Assembly (NCBI RefSeq): GCF_947499845.1
Contig: NZ_CANMPM010000013.1
Coordinates: 1 to 64,000, forward strand
DNA length: 64,000 nucleotides
Direction of reading: 5' to 3'
From: an uncultured Pseudokineococcus sp.
GTDB lineage: Bacteria > Actinomycetota > Actinomycetes > Actinomycetales > Quadrisphaeraceae
A program made the position numbers and the translations under genes. This document shows positions 18,401 through 25,670 of the stretch, one piece after another (positions within the stretch are counted from its first letter, which is position 1; each line of letters begins with the position of its first letter). Under the pieces are notes generated by a model that did no database searches, had not been told where the DNA came from, and saw only the letters and a list, made by a program, of their open reading frames with translations.

Positions 18401-18945
18401 TGGCCGTGCGCCGTCCGGTGCCCTCGCCGCCGGCGCGGGCCGCCCGGCGGGGCACGGCCTTCCACGCCTGGCTGGAGCAGCGCTGGGGCGCGGCGCCCCT
18501 CGTCGAGCTCGACGACCTGCCGGGCGCCCAGGACGAGGGGGCGGCCGACGACGCCGCGCTGCCGGCGCTGCAGGCGAGGTTCGAGGCGTCGGAGTGGGCG
18601 TCGCGCACGCCCGTCGCGGTCGAGGTGGCGGTGGAGACGCCGGTGGACGGCACGGTGCTGCGCGGACGCCTGGACGCCGTCTTCCGGACGCCGTCGGGCG
18701 GGTACGAGGTCGTGGACTGGAAGACCGGCCGCCCGCCCGCGGCGGAGGACGCGGCCGCGGCGGCCGTGCAGCTCGCCGTGTACCGCCTGGCCTGGTCGCG
18801 CGTCGCCGACGTGCCCCTCGACCAGGTGTCCGCGGCCTTCTTCTACGCGGCCACGGGCACCACGGTGCGCCCGGTCGAGGGCCTGGACGAGGCGGCGCTC
18901 GTCGCCGTCCTGCGCTCGGCGGCCGTGCTGCCGGCGGAGGCCTGA
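15466..18945 (+). CDS. adnB: AdnB, active motor-nuclease subunit of AdnAB
   Basis: About 1159 residues, UvrD/PcrA-like helicase plus RecB-family nuclease. Intact motifs are Walker A AGAGSGKTET (about 71-80), TFTRKAAGEL, VVLLDEYQDTSHAQ (about 317), GDPHQSIYGFRGA, VLTVHAAKGLEWDVV and YVALTRARRLL. The C-terminal nuclease has FHAWLEQRWG and the catalytic VVDWKTGRPP (about 1082). It is the ATP-driven translocating subunit that pairs with AdnA in end resection for homologous recombination. The GTG start overlaps the adnA stop (GTGA), giving balanced coupled synthesis. A variable Ala/Gly/Glu-rich insertion lies around residues 550-590. Confidence 0.95.
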   Translation: MSGAGTPRGGAAAAAGAVGEQLGLDLPGPGPAPAPRVPDALEVARLLRRHPPTPEQRAVVEAPPEPLLVVAGAGSGKTETMAARVVQLVVSGAVAPDRVLGLTFTRKAAGELAERVRLRLRALRAALEAAGDASAPVVPDGEPVVATYHSYAAGVLAEHGLRVGVEPGARVLGEAAAWQLASEVVERWTGDLPNVDSAVSTVVQGVLSLAAESAEHLVEPDELDDALGEVLERVGRLPKDEAGGAPARPTPSSPLGKAVGALRARRALVPLLHAYAERKAAAEALDFGDQVRLAALAAARAPAVGAAERARYGVVLLDEYQDTSHAQLELLRSLFGGGHPVTAVGDPHQSIYGFRGASAGALERFPEHFPRAGGARSRVLHLSTSWRNDRTVLVAANAVSAPLRDGGAAVPPLGARPGAGEGEVRVRWSGTADDEASALAAAVAREWRADGPRPTAAVLCRRRAQIPAVEQALRAEGLPVEVVGMGGLLERPEVLDVLAVLRVLHDPGRGDALARLLTGPRWRLGPRDLRALGRWARSLAADATGVPAPAPAGEVRDPVEGGAAAAAPEAATGEPAGAATGPARRDHPEPSEAGGLVEALASLADDRPDGRGRHGLSPEGHRRLVRLARELAGLRARAGQPLPDLVADVVRAAALDVELAAAPGAAPSAARAQLDAFVEVAAAFADAARGASLGGFLAWVDAAAARERGLEQAEEDDPVGEPDEVEPSRTAVQVLTVHAAKGLEWDVVAVPGLAEGTFPSRAGGGRAAGAGAPADTASGWLVGLDALPYELRGDAPSLPRWAWRTATSLADLTALTAAFKEECGAHAVAEERRLAYVALTRARRLLLLSGASWTPGRSTPVRPSRFLLEVAAALGADVLEEVERAAAEAGDGAPPPERATAPWPDPAGPPAVLREAAAAVRAAARAGGPAPATEWTREVDLLLAERAASRRPVRDVELPPHLSASRLVALARDPAALALAVRRPVPSPPARAARRGTAFHAWLEQRWGAAPLVELDDLPGAQDEGAADDAALPALQARFEASEWASRTPVAVEVAVETPVDGTVLRGRLDAVFRTPSGGYEVVDWKTGRPPAAEDAAAAAVQLAVYRLAWSRVADVPLDQVSAAFFYAATGTTVRPVEGLDEAALVAVLRSAAVLPAEA

Positions 18946-18987
18946 GGGGCCGGGGCCGCTCCCCGTCCGTGGTGGGCGCGCGTCGCG

Positions 18988-19935
18988 TCAGCCGCGCGCG
19001 GGCACCTCGAGGTCCACGCACAGGGGGCGGTGGTCGCCGACGCCGAGCGCGAGGTCGACCTCGTCCGTGCGCCAGGGCAGCAAGGGGTGGTCGCGCCGGT
19101 CGCCGGCGGGCGGCAGCGCGAGGACGTGGTCGAGCTGCCGGGTGGGCTCGGGCAGCGGGTAGGTGGGCCGGGTGACGAGCGCGCGGGCGCGCAGGACGCG
19201 CGCGGGCAGCGAGCCGGGCAGGTTGAGGTCGCCGACGAGCAGCACGGGCCCCGGCAGGGAGGCCGCCCAGGCGCGCACGGCGCGCAGCTGCCGCAGGCCG
19301 ACCGGGGGCGCGAAGGACAGGTGGGCCGCGACCACCGTGACGCCGTCGAGCTCGGCCGCCACGGCGACGCGGGGCTCGTCTCGCACGACGAGGAGCCCGG
19401 GGCGGTCGGTCGTCGGGTGCCGCACGGGCAGCGGGAGGGGCAGGCCGCCGGCGCGCAGGGGCAGGGCGCTCCAGCGGCGCACCGGGCGGCGCACGAGCAG
19501 GGCCGTGCCGTAGCGGGGGCGGTCGTCCTCGGGCCAGCGCGGGTCCTCGAGGCGCCCGGCGACGGGCAGCTGCTCGGCGCCGGAGCCGGGGACCCCGAGG
19601 ACGGTGGGGGCGAAGCGCCAGTCGACGTCGCCGCCCGCGGCGGCCAGGGCCCGGGCGACGACGGACGGCTGGTGGACGCCGCCGGAGCGCTCGGCGCCGA
19701 CGTCGAGCTCCTGCACGGCGAGGACGTCCGGGGCGACGTCGCCGAGGGCGGCCAGGGCCGCCCCCAGGGCGTCGGCGTCGCGCACGTGGCTCGGTCGGGT
19801 GGGGTCGGACGCGCCCGACGGGGAGCTGCCGTCCTCGGCGGGGTCGCCCGAGGAGGGGGCCGGCGGAGCGAGGGGCGGAGCCGTGCCCGGCCCGCGGCCG
19901 GAGGCGATGTTGGCCGTGGCGACGCGGAGCCTCAG
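18988..19935 (-). CDS. Endonuclease/exonuclease/phosphatase family protein
   Basis: About 315 residues with EEP-fold motifs: LRVATANIASG at the start, VLAVQELDVG, VVAAHLSF, VLLVGDLNLPG, RQLDHVLAL and the terminal VGDHRPLCVDLEV. All expected catalytic residues (Asn, Glu, Asp, His) are present. Members hydrolyse phosphodiesters in DNA, phosphoinositides or sphingomyelin; the substrate here is unknown. No ATG, GTG or TTG exists in frame near the conserved start. The likeliest initiation codon is CTG at 19935, overlapping the TGA of the preceding kinase-like gene (CTGA) with GGGGGCGAGG upstream. It converges with adnB. Confidence 0.8.
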   Translation of the reverse strand: MRLRVATANIASGRGPGTAPPLAPPAPSSGDPAEDGSSPSGASDPTRPSHVRDADALGAALAALGDVAPDVLAVQELDVGAERSGGVHQPSVVARALAAAGGDVDWRFAPTVLGVPGSGAEQLPVAGRLEDPRWPEDDRPRYGTALLVRRPVRRWSALPLRAGGLPLPLPVRHPTTDRPGLLVVRDEPRVAVAAELDGVTVVAAHLSFAPPVGLRQLRAVRAWAASLPGPVLLVGDLNLPGSLPARVLRARALVTRPTYPLPEPTRQLDHVLALPPAGDRRDHPLLPWRTDEVDLALGVGDHRPLCVDLEVPARG

Positions 19936-20867
19936 AGCGCCTCGCCCCCCACGTCCGAGTCCAGGTCGCGCAGCATCTGGACGGCGTCGTCGACGACGGA
20001 CGCGTCGTCGGTCCGGACGCCGTGGAGGAGCCAGCGCACGAGGGCCACCTCGCCGGACAGCTGCGCCCGCACCGGCAGGTGCCGGTCGGGCTGCTCGTGG
20101 CGGGCGACGGCGTAGGCCTCGAGGACGGTGTCGAGCGCGTCGGTGTCGGCGCCGACGGCGACCCACGCCAGGTCGTCGGCGGGGTCGCCGACGCGGGCCT
20201 CGCCCCACTCGACGACGCCCGTGACGTCGCGGCCGTCGGCGAGGACCCGCTCGGGCGTCAGGTCCCCGTGCAGCAGGCACGGGGAGAAGCGCCAGCGGCC
20301 CACGTCCTCGGTCGCCTTCTCCCACCGGCTGAGCAGGCCCGGCGGCACCTGCCCCGTGCTGGCGGCGCGGTCGAGCTCGACGAGGCGGCGCTCGCGGTGC
20401 TCCTCGGCGGTGTAGCCGGGCAGGCCGACCTCCTCGGCGAGAGAGGCCGGCAGGTCGTGGAGGCGCCCCAGCGCGGTGCCGAGGGAGGAGGAGAGGCCGG
20501 GCCCGGGGTGCAGGTCGCCCGGGTGCAGGGGCCGCCCCGGCAGGCGGCGGTGGACGACCGCGCGGCCGCCGCCCTTGAGGGCGGCGCTGCCCGCCGGGTC
20601 CGGCACCGCGAAGGGGAGGGCGTCGGGCTCGAGGGCGCGCAGGCGCCGGAGCAGCGCCCCCTCCTGCTCGAGCAGGAGGCCGGAGCTGGCGTCGACGGGC
20701 GCGCGCACGACCCACTCGGCGCCCGCGTCGTCGGCCACGACGGCCGCGTCCACCTCCTCGCCCACGCCGTCCTCGACGCCCGCGCGGCGGGCTCCGGAGA
20801 CCACGAGCCCGGGGACGGCGGCGCTGGCGAGGGCCGCGAGCACGAGGGGGGAGCGGGGCACCGGCAC
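19932..20867 (-). CDS. Aminoglycoside/macrolide phosphotransferase-like kinase (APH fold)
   Basis: 311 residues. The catalytic loop is CLLHGDLTPERVL (about 198-210) and the metal-binding segment VVEWGEARVGDPADDLAW; the expected Asp of the metal-binding motif appears as Glu in VEWGEA. An N-terminal lobe with an ATP-contact region (VVRAPVDASSGLLLEQEGALLRRL, abridged) is visible. Such proteins are common in actinobacteria and usually phosphorylate small molecules; resistance cannot be assumed. The GTG at 20867 has no strong ribosome site; GTG 6 bp downstream is an alternative. The stop codon overlaps the EEP gene, so the two are coupled. Confidence 0.83.
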   Translation of the reverse strand: MPVPRSPLVLAALASAAVPGLVVSGARRAGVEDGVGEEVDAAVVADDAGAEWVVRAPVDASSGLLLEQEGALLRRLRALEPDALPFAVPDPAGSAALKGGGRAVVHRRLPGRPLHPGDLHPGPGLSSSLGTALGRLHDLPASLAEEVGLPGYTAEEHRERRLVELDRAASTGQVPPGLLSRWEKATEDVGRWRFSPCLLHGDLTPERVLADGRDVTGVVEWGEARVGDPADDLAWVAVGADTDALDTVLEAYAVARHEQPDRHLPVRAQLSGEVALVRWLLHGVRTDDASVVDDAVQMLRDLDSDVGGEAL

Positions 20868-21001
20868 ACGGTAGACGCCCGCGGCGCTCCCGCACGCGCG
20901 GCGCGGCTCCCCGTGCGGGTGGCTGTGCGGCGGGGCGCGCGGGCGGCGGGAGCGGCCCCGGCGGGCGCAGGTGGCCCGCTCGCCCGACGCGCGGGCGCGC
21001 C

Positions 21002-21007
21002 TACGGT
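21002..21007 (+). promoter_or_regulatory. -10 box TACGGT, leaderless nudC promoter
   Basis: TACGGT lies 6 nt before the nudC GTG with no ribosome-binding site between. Confidence 0.6.
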
Positions 21008-21013
21008 GGCGGG

Positions 21014-21982
21014 GTGAGCCCCCTGCGCAGCCTCCTGCTCTCCCGCTCCGCGGTCGACCGGGACGGCGAGCGCCGCACCGACCCCGGGCTGCTCGAGGCG
21101 CTGTGGGCCGACCCCGCGACCCGGGTGCTGCGCGTGCGGCCCGACGGGTCGGCGCCGCTGCGCGCCCGGGCGCAGGGGTCGGCGGAGCCGGCGGCGCTCG
21201 AGCTCGTCGCCCCCGGCGACGTCGCCCGCGCCCTCCCCGAGCCCGGACCGGTCGTCTACCTGGGCCGGGAGGAGGACGGCACCGCCCACGTGGCGGTCGA
21301 GGTGCCGGACGACCAGGAGGTCGCCGACGCGGCCGGGTGGCCCGTGCGCTCCGGCGACGAGGAGTGGGCGGGTCTGCGCGCCGTCGCCGCCGAGCTCGAC
21401 GACCGCGACGCGGGGCTGCTCGTCGAGGCCGTCGGCGTCCTCAACTGGCACCGGGTGCACCCGCACTGCCCCCGGTGCGGGTCGCGCACGGCCGTCACGA
21501 CGTCGGGGTGGACCCGCACCTGCCCCGTCGACGGCAGCGAGCACTACCCGCGCACCGACCCGGCGGTGATCATGGCGGTCGTCGACGAGGACGACCGGGT
21601 CCTGCTCGCCCACAACGCGCTCTGGCCCGCGGGCCGCTTCTCCGCCCTCGCCGGCTTCGTCGAGCCCGGCGAGCCGCTCGAGGCGGCCGTGCGCCGGGAG
21701 GTCCTCGAGGAGGTCGGCGTCGTGGTCGGCGAGGTCGAGTACAAGGGGAGCCAGCCGTGGCCCTTCCCGGCGTCGCTGATGCTCGGCTTCACCGCCCGCG
21801 CCGCCTCGACGGGCGTCCGCGTCGACGACGTCGAGATCTCCGACGCGCGGTGGTTCTCCCGCGAGGAGCTCGCGGCCGCCGTCACCTCGGGGGAGGTGCT
21901 GCTGCCGCCGTCGACGTCGATCGCCCTGCGCCTGGTGGAGGACTGGTACGGCGAGGAGCTGCCCGCGCGCCCCTCCTGGTGA
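21014..21982 (+). CDS. nudC: NAD+ diphosphatase (NADH pyrophosphatase, NudC type)
   Basis: 322 residues: N-terminal NUDIX-like domain, zinc ribbon HPHCPRCG...CPVDGSEHYPRTDPAVI (about 149-180), Nudix box beginning GFVEPGEPLEAAVRREVLEE (about 213), and the NADH-specific SQPWPFP (about 246). It hydrolyses NAD(H) to NMN(H) and AMP and removes NAD caps from RNA in characterised homologues. The ribbon has three Cys; the fourth ligand position is non-Cys, as in other actinobacterial NudCs. The position between the adnAB region and mycoredoxin-uvrD2 matches mycobacteria. Confidence 0.95.
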   Translation: MSPLRSLLLSRSAVDRDGERRTDPGLLEALWADPATRVLRVRPDGSAPLRARAQGSAEPAALELVAPGDVARALPEPGPVVYLGREEDGTAHVAVEVPDDQEVADAAGWPVRSGDEEWAGLRAVAAELDDRDAGLLVEAVGVLNWHRVHPHCPRCGSRTAVTTSGWTRTCPVDGSEHYPRTDPAVIMAVVDEDDRVLLAHNALWPAGRFSALAGFVEPGEPLEAAVRREVLEEVGVVVGEVEYKGSQPWPFPASLMLGFTARAASTGVRVDDVEISDARWFSREELAAAVTSGEVLLPPSTSIALRLVEDWYGEELPARPSW

Positions 21983-22027
21983 GGGCCCGCGTCCGCGCTC
22001 GGCCCGGCGGCGCCGGTCTCCGGCCGG

Positions 22028-22750
22028 TCAGGCCCAGGCGCTCGGCGCGTCGCCCGTGACGAGCGCCGGCCGGCGCGGGTCCTCGGCGCGCACGACGAGG
22101 TCGGCGCGCGGGGCCGGGTCGGTCTCCTCGACGTAGAGCGCCCAGGCCCCGGTCTGGCGGTCGGCGTCCGCGGGGGGCAGGCGACGGCGCACGGCGGCGT
22201 CGGAGACCAGCAGGTGCACCGAGAGGTCGAGGGCGTCGGCGGTCTCCCACCGCAGCAGGAAGGGGCCGTCGAGGACGAGCACCGAGCCGGGGGGCGCCGT
22301 CCGCCGCGCGGCGCGGGTGGCGCGGTCGGCCCGCTCGTCCCACAGCGCCGGCAGCCAGGTGGCGGCGCCGCCGGGCCCGAGGGGGTCGAGCACCTCGCGG
22401 CGCAGCCCCAGGTGGTCGGTCCAGCTCGTGTACCCGTTGTCGGCGTCCGTCGGGCCGGCGGACAGGCGCACGGAACGGGGGCGCAGGAAGTCGCGGGCGC
22501 GCACCCGGAGCACGCCGGCGCCCTGCGCGGCGAGGGCCTCGGCGACGGCGTCCGCCACCAGCTCGCCGTCGGCGGGGACGCAGGCGTCGACGCCGACGCG
22601 GACCGCCGCCCCCGCGCCGGGGTCGTCGCGCGCCGCGAGCGCGGCCGCCATGGCGCGGTCGGCCACGCGGGCGGCCAGCACGTCGAGCGCCAGCGGCTCG
22701 GCGACCGCCGTGCGGTGGCCGGGCGCCGCACCGGCAGGTCGTCGGGCCAC
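22028..22750 (-). CDS. Uridine kinase-like protein lacking the P-loop
   Basis: 240 residues resembling actinobacterial uridine-kinase-family proteins: RVRARDFLRPRSVRLSAG, NGYTSWTDHLGLRREVLDPL (abridged), VLVLDGPFLLRWE and DLSVHLLVSDAAVRRRL. The nucleotide-binding loop, expected as GxDGxxxxGKT, reads VGVDACVPADGELVADAV and has lost both Gly-Lys and Thr, so ATP-dependent catalysis is doubtful. It may bind a nucleoside or sugar phosphate without kinase activity. The GTG start is well supported by GGAGGAC about 5 nt upstream. The gene is leftward, downstream of mycoredoxin. Confidence 0.78.
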   Translation of the reverse strand: MARRPAGAAPGHRTAVAEPLALDVLAARVADRAMAAALAARDDPGAGAAVRVGVDACVPADGELVADAVAEALAAQGAGVLRVRARDFLRPRSVRLSAGPTDADNGYTSWTDHLGLRREVLDPLGPGGAATWLPALWDERADRATRAARRTAPPGSVLVLDGPFLLRWETADALDLSVHLLVSDAAVRRRLPPADADRQTGAWALYVEETDPAPRADLVVRAEDPRRPALVTGDAPSAWA

Positions 22751-22790
22751 GGGTCCTCCGTCCTCCTCGGGCGTCGTCGCCGCCGTCGGA

Positions 22791-22817
22791 CCCGGGCGAC
22801 GCGGTGCGCCGCCCGGG
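22791..22817 (-). terminator. Hairpin after mycoredoxin gene
   Basis: CCCGGGCG (22791-22798) pairs perfectly with CGCCCGGG (22810-22817) 8 bp beyond the mycoredoxin stop. It separates that gene from the uridine-kinase-like gene. Confidence 0.6.
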
Positions 22818-22825
22818 CCGGTGGC

Positions 22826-23089
22826 TCAGAGGTGGCTCTTGACCTCGGCGAGCGAGGGGTTGGTGGCCGTCGAGCCGTCGGCGAAGAGCAGCGTCGGGAC
22901 GGTCTGGTTGCCGCCGTTGACGGACGCGACGAACTCCGCCGTGCCGGGCGTCTCCTCGATGTTGACCTCGGAGTAGGAGATGCCCTCGCGGTCCATCTGC
23001 CGCTTGAGGTTGCGGCAGTACCCGCACCAGCTCGTGGTGAACATCGTGACGGCCCCCTCGGCGGGGCGGTGCTCGGTGCTCGCGCTCAT
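22826..23089 (-). CDS. mrx1: Mycoredoxin (glutaredoxin-like, mycothiol-dependent)
   Basis: 87 residues with a thioredoxin fold. The active site is TTSWCGYCRNLK (about 17-28), the CGYC redox pair of mycoredoxins; the cis-Pro motif is QTVPTLLF and the C-terminal part carries the NPSLAEVKSHL helix. It reduces protein-mycothiol mixed disulfides, so it implies mycothiol as the cell's thiol buffer. The ATG at 23089 has GAGGAGAG 3-4 nt further upstream. It is divergent from uvrD2, the same arrangement of neighbours as in mycobacteria. Confidence 0.94.
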   Translation of the reverse strand: MSASTEHRPAEGAVTMFTTSWCGYCRNLKRQMDREGISYSEVNIEETPGTAEFVASVNGGNQTVPTLLFADGSTATNPSLAEVKSHL

Positions 23090-23225
23090 CAGCTCTCCTC
23101 GGTCTGCGCGGGGCCGCCTGGCACCCGCTCGGTCTGCGGACGTCGGTGGTGCGCGGAGCCCCTGCGGGCTCCCGCCGTCCACCGTCCCGCGCTGCAACGC
23201 GGCGGACGGCGCGCGTCATCCACGA

Positions 23226-23290
23226 CCGGAGCCCGTCGACCACGGCCGGAGCCCCTCGTCCACCGCCGGAGCCCCTCGTCCACCGCCGGA
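23226..23290. repeat. 20-bp tandem repeat, three copies plus fragment
   Basis: CCGGAGCCCSTCGWCCACSG is repeated at 23226, 23246 and 23266, with a truncated fourth at 23286. It fills the divergent mycoredoxin-uvrD2 intergenic region (23090-23339). The last two full copies are identical. No gene is seen in this spacer; the uvrD2 promoter must lie within or beside the array. Confidence 0.9.
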
Positions 23291-23339
23291 GGCGGGGCGG
23301 CGGACGCCGTCGGCGGGCGGTGCGAGCATGGGCCCCGCC

Positions 23340-25463
23340 ATGACGACGCCCGCCGCCCTCCGCCCCGCCGGCGACCCCGACGCGGTCCTCGAGGCCCTCG
23401 ACCCCGAGCAGCGGGAGGTCGCCCGCGCCCTGCAGGGCCCGGTCCGCGTGCTCGCCGGCGCGGGCACCGGCAAGACGCGCGCCCTCACCCACCGCATCGC
23501 GCACGGCGCGCTCGCGGGCGCCTGGCAGCCCACCCAGGTGCTGGCCGTCACCTTCACCGCGCGCGCCGCGGCGGAGATGCGCACGCGCCTGCGCGACCTC
23601 GGCGTCCCGGGGGTGCAGGCCCGCACCTTCCACGCGGCGGCGCTGCGCCAGCTGCAGTACTTCTGGCCCCAGGCCGTCGGCGGCGCCCTGCCGCCCCTCG
23701 TCGAGCACAAGGCGCAGCTCGTGGCCCAGGCCGCCTCCCGGCTGCGCCTGCGCGTCGACCGCGCCGCCGTCCGCGACCTGTCGGCCGAGGTGGAGTGGGC
23801 CAAGGTCGGGATGCTGACGCCCGACGCCTACGTCGAGGAGGCGCGCCGGCGCGGCCGCTCGGCGCCCGCCGGGCTCGACCACCTGGCCGCCGCTCGCGTG
23901 CTGCGCGGCTACGAGGAGGTCAAGACCGACCGCGGCGTCATCGACTTCGAGGACGTCCTGCTGCTCACCGTCGGCATCCTCGAGGAGCGCGAGGACGTGG
24001 CCCGGACGGTCCGCTCGCAGTACCGCCACCTCGTCGTGGACGAGTACCAGGACGTCAGCGGCCTGCAGCAGCGCCTCCTCGAGCTGTGGCTCGGCGAGCG
24101 CGACGACGTCTGCGTCGTCGGCGACGCCAGCCAGACCATCTACTCCTTCGCCGGTGCCGACCCCCGCCACCTGCTCGACTTCGACCAGCGCCACCCGGGC
24201 ACGACGACGGTGCGGCTCGTCCGGGACTACCGGTCCACCCCGCAGGTCGTCGGGCTGGCCAACGGCCTCCTCGACCGCGCCCCGCGCGCTGCCACGCGCG
24301 CCCGCGTCGAGCTCGTCGCCCAGCGCCCGCCCGGCCCCGCGCCGGAGTTCTGGGAGAACGCCGACGACGACGCCGAGGCCGCCCGCGTGGCGTCCTGGGT
24401 GGCCGACCGGATCGCCGAGGGCCACCCGGCCAGCGAGATCGCCGTCCTCTTCCGCACCAACAGCCAGTCCGAGCCGCTGGAGCAGGCGCTGTCCGCGCGC
24501 GGCGTCGGCTACCTGCTGCGCGGCGGCGAGCGGTTCTTCGCCCGCAAGGAGGTGCGTGACGCCGTCCTCCTGCTCCGCGGGGCCGCGCGCTCGGACGACG
24601 GCGAGCAGCCCCTCGGCGCGCTCGTGCGCGACGTGCTGTCGGGAGCCGGCTGGTCCGAGCAGGCGCCGTCGGGGTCCGGCGCCGTCCGCGAGCGGTGGGA
24701 GTCGCTGCAGGCGCTCGTCGCGCTCGCCGACGACGTCGCGGCGGCCCGGCCGGAGGACCGGCTGCCGCAGCTCGTGGCCGAGCTCGACGAGCGGGCGCAG
24801 GCCCAGCACGCGCCGGTCGTCGAGGGCGTCACGCTGGCGTCCCTCCACGCCGCCAAGGGCCTGGAGTGGGACGCCGTCGTCCTCGTCGGGCTCTCGGAGG
24901 GGCTCGTGCCCATCTCCTTCGCGGCCGACGACGCCGACGCCGTCGAGGAGGAGCGCCGGCTCCTCTACGTCGGCGTCACCCGCGCCCGCGAGCGCCTCGT
25001 GTGCTCGTGGACCCTCTCCCGGACGCCCGGCGGTCGCGCCTCGCGCAAGCCGTCGCGCTTCCTCGACGGGCTGCGGCCCGCGTCGGGCTCCGACGCCGTG
25101 CCCGGTCGGGCGGGCGGCGGCGGCCGCGGGGGCCGGTCGGGGCGCCGGGGGGCGACCCTCAGCCGCTGCCGGACCTGCGGCGAGCCGCTGACGACGGCGG
25201 CCGCCCGCAAGACGGGACGCTGCGAGGACTGCCCGCCGACCTACGACGAGGGCGTCTTCGAGGCGCTGCGCGAGTGGCGCTCGCGCACGGCGTCCGAGGC
25301 GAAGGTGCCGGCCTACGTCGTCTTCACCGACGCGACGCTCGTCGCCGTCGCGGAGGCGCGCCCCGTCGACGCCGCCGGGCTGGCGGCCATCGCCGGCATC
25401 GGCCCGGCGAAGCTGGACAAGTACGGCGAGAGCGTCCTCGCCGTCCTCGCCGCCGGCGCCTGA
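23340..25463 (+). CDS. uvrD2: UvrD2, superfamily 1 DNA helicase with HRDC domain
   Basis: 707 residues. Helicase motifs are AGAGTGKTRA (about 38-47), TFTARAAAEMRTRL, VVDEYQDVSG (about 232), GDASQTIYSFAGA, TLASLHAAKGLEWDAV and YVGVTRARERL. A tetracysteine module CRTCGEPL...GRCEDCPP follows (about 610-635), and the C-terminus is an HRDC domain ending AIAGIGPAKLDKYGESVL. The architecture equals mycobacterial UvrD2, a 3'-5' helicase essential there, in which the tetracysteine links motor and HRDC. An in-frame ATG 12 bp upstream (23328) is an alternative start. It is followed by whiB7, as in mycobacteria. Confidence 0.95.
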   Translation: MTTPAALRPAGDPDAVLEALDPEQREVARALQGPVRVLAGAGTGKTRALTHRIAHGALAGAWQPTQVLAVTFTARAAAEMRTRLRDLGVPGVQARTFHAAALRQLQYFWPQAVGGALPPLVEHKAQLVAQAASRLRLRVDRAAVRDLSAEVEWAKVGMLTPDAYVEEARRRGRSAPAGLDHLAAARVLRGYEEVKTDRGVIDFEDVLLLTVGILEEREDVARTVRSQYRHLVVDEYQDVSGLQQRLLELWLGERDDVCVVGDASQTIYSFAGADPRHLLDFDQRHPGTTTVRLVRDYRSTPQVVGLANGLLDRAPRAATRARVELVAQRPPGPAPEFWENADDDAEAARVASWVADRIAEGHPASEIAVLFRTNSQSEPLEQALSARGVGYLLRGGERFFARKEVRDAVLLLRGAARSDDGEQPLGALVRDVLSGAGWSEQAPSGSGAVRERWESLQALVALADDVAAARPEDRLPQLVAELDERAQAQHAPVVEGVTLASLHAAKGLEWDAVVLVGLSEGLVPISFAADDADAVEEERRLLYVGVTRARERLVCSWTLSRTPGGRASRKPSRFLDGLRPASGSDAVPGRAGGGGRGGRSGRRGATLSRCRTCGEPLTTAAARKTGRCEDCPPTYDEGVFEALREWRSRTASEAKVPAYVVFTDATLVAVAEARPVDAAGLAAIAGIGPAKLDKYGESVLAVLAAGA

Positions 25464-25554
25464 CCCGCCCCGCCGGGGGTGCTCGGGCACCCCGCGGCAC
25501 GGCCGCGGCGTGGTGACGCCGAGCCCTTCCCCGGGTGCGCGGGAGGACTGGTCC

Positions 25555-25594
25555 GGAAAAGACGTTGTGCTCGTCCGCGGGGCCCCCTTAGCGT
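25555..25594 (+). promoter_or_regulatory. Predicted whiB7 promoter with WhiB7-type A-rich box
   Basis: An A-rich GGAAAAGA (25555-25562), unusual in this GC-rich DNA, is followed by -35 TTGTGC (25565-25570), an 18-bp spacer and -10 TAGCGT (25589-25594). WhiB7-activated promoters in mycobacteria and Streptomyces have an A/T-rich element just upstream of the -35, and whiB7 is autoregulated. Assignment is by pattern and position only. A leader of about 625 nt results. Confidence 0.6.
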
Positions 25595-25670
25595 CCTCCC
25601 CGGAAGCGCAGGAGCGCGCCCCCGCCAGCCGCGGAGGGCGCCGAGCAGGGCGAGGAGGTGGTCCCCGGTG

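Noticed and set aside
19932-20867. Antibiotic-resistance phosphotransferase
   Set aside because: APH fold is clear, but the divergent metal-binding motif, core-genome context and lack of mobile flanks do not support a dedicated resistance gene.
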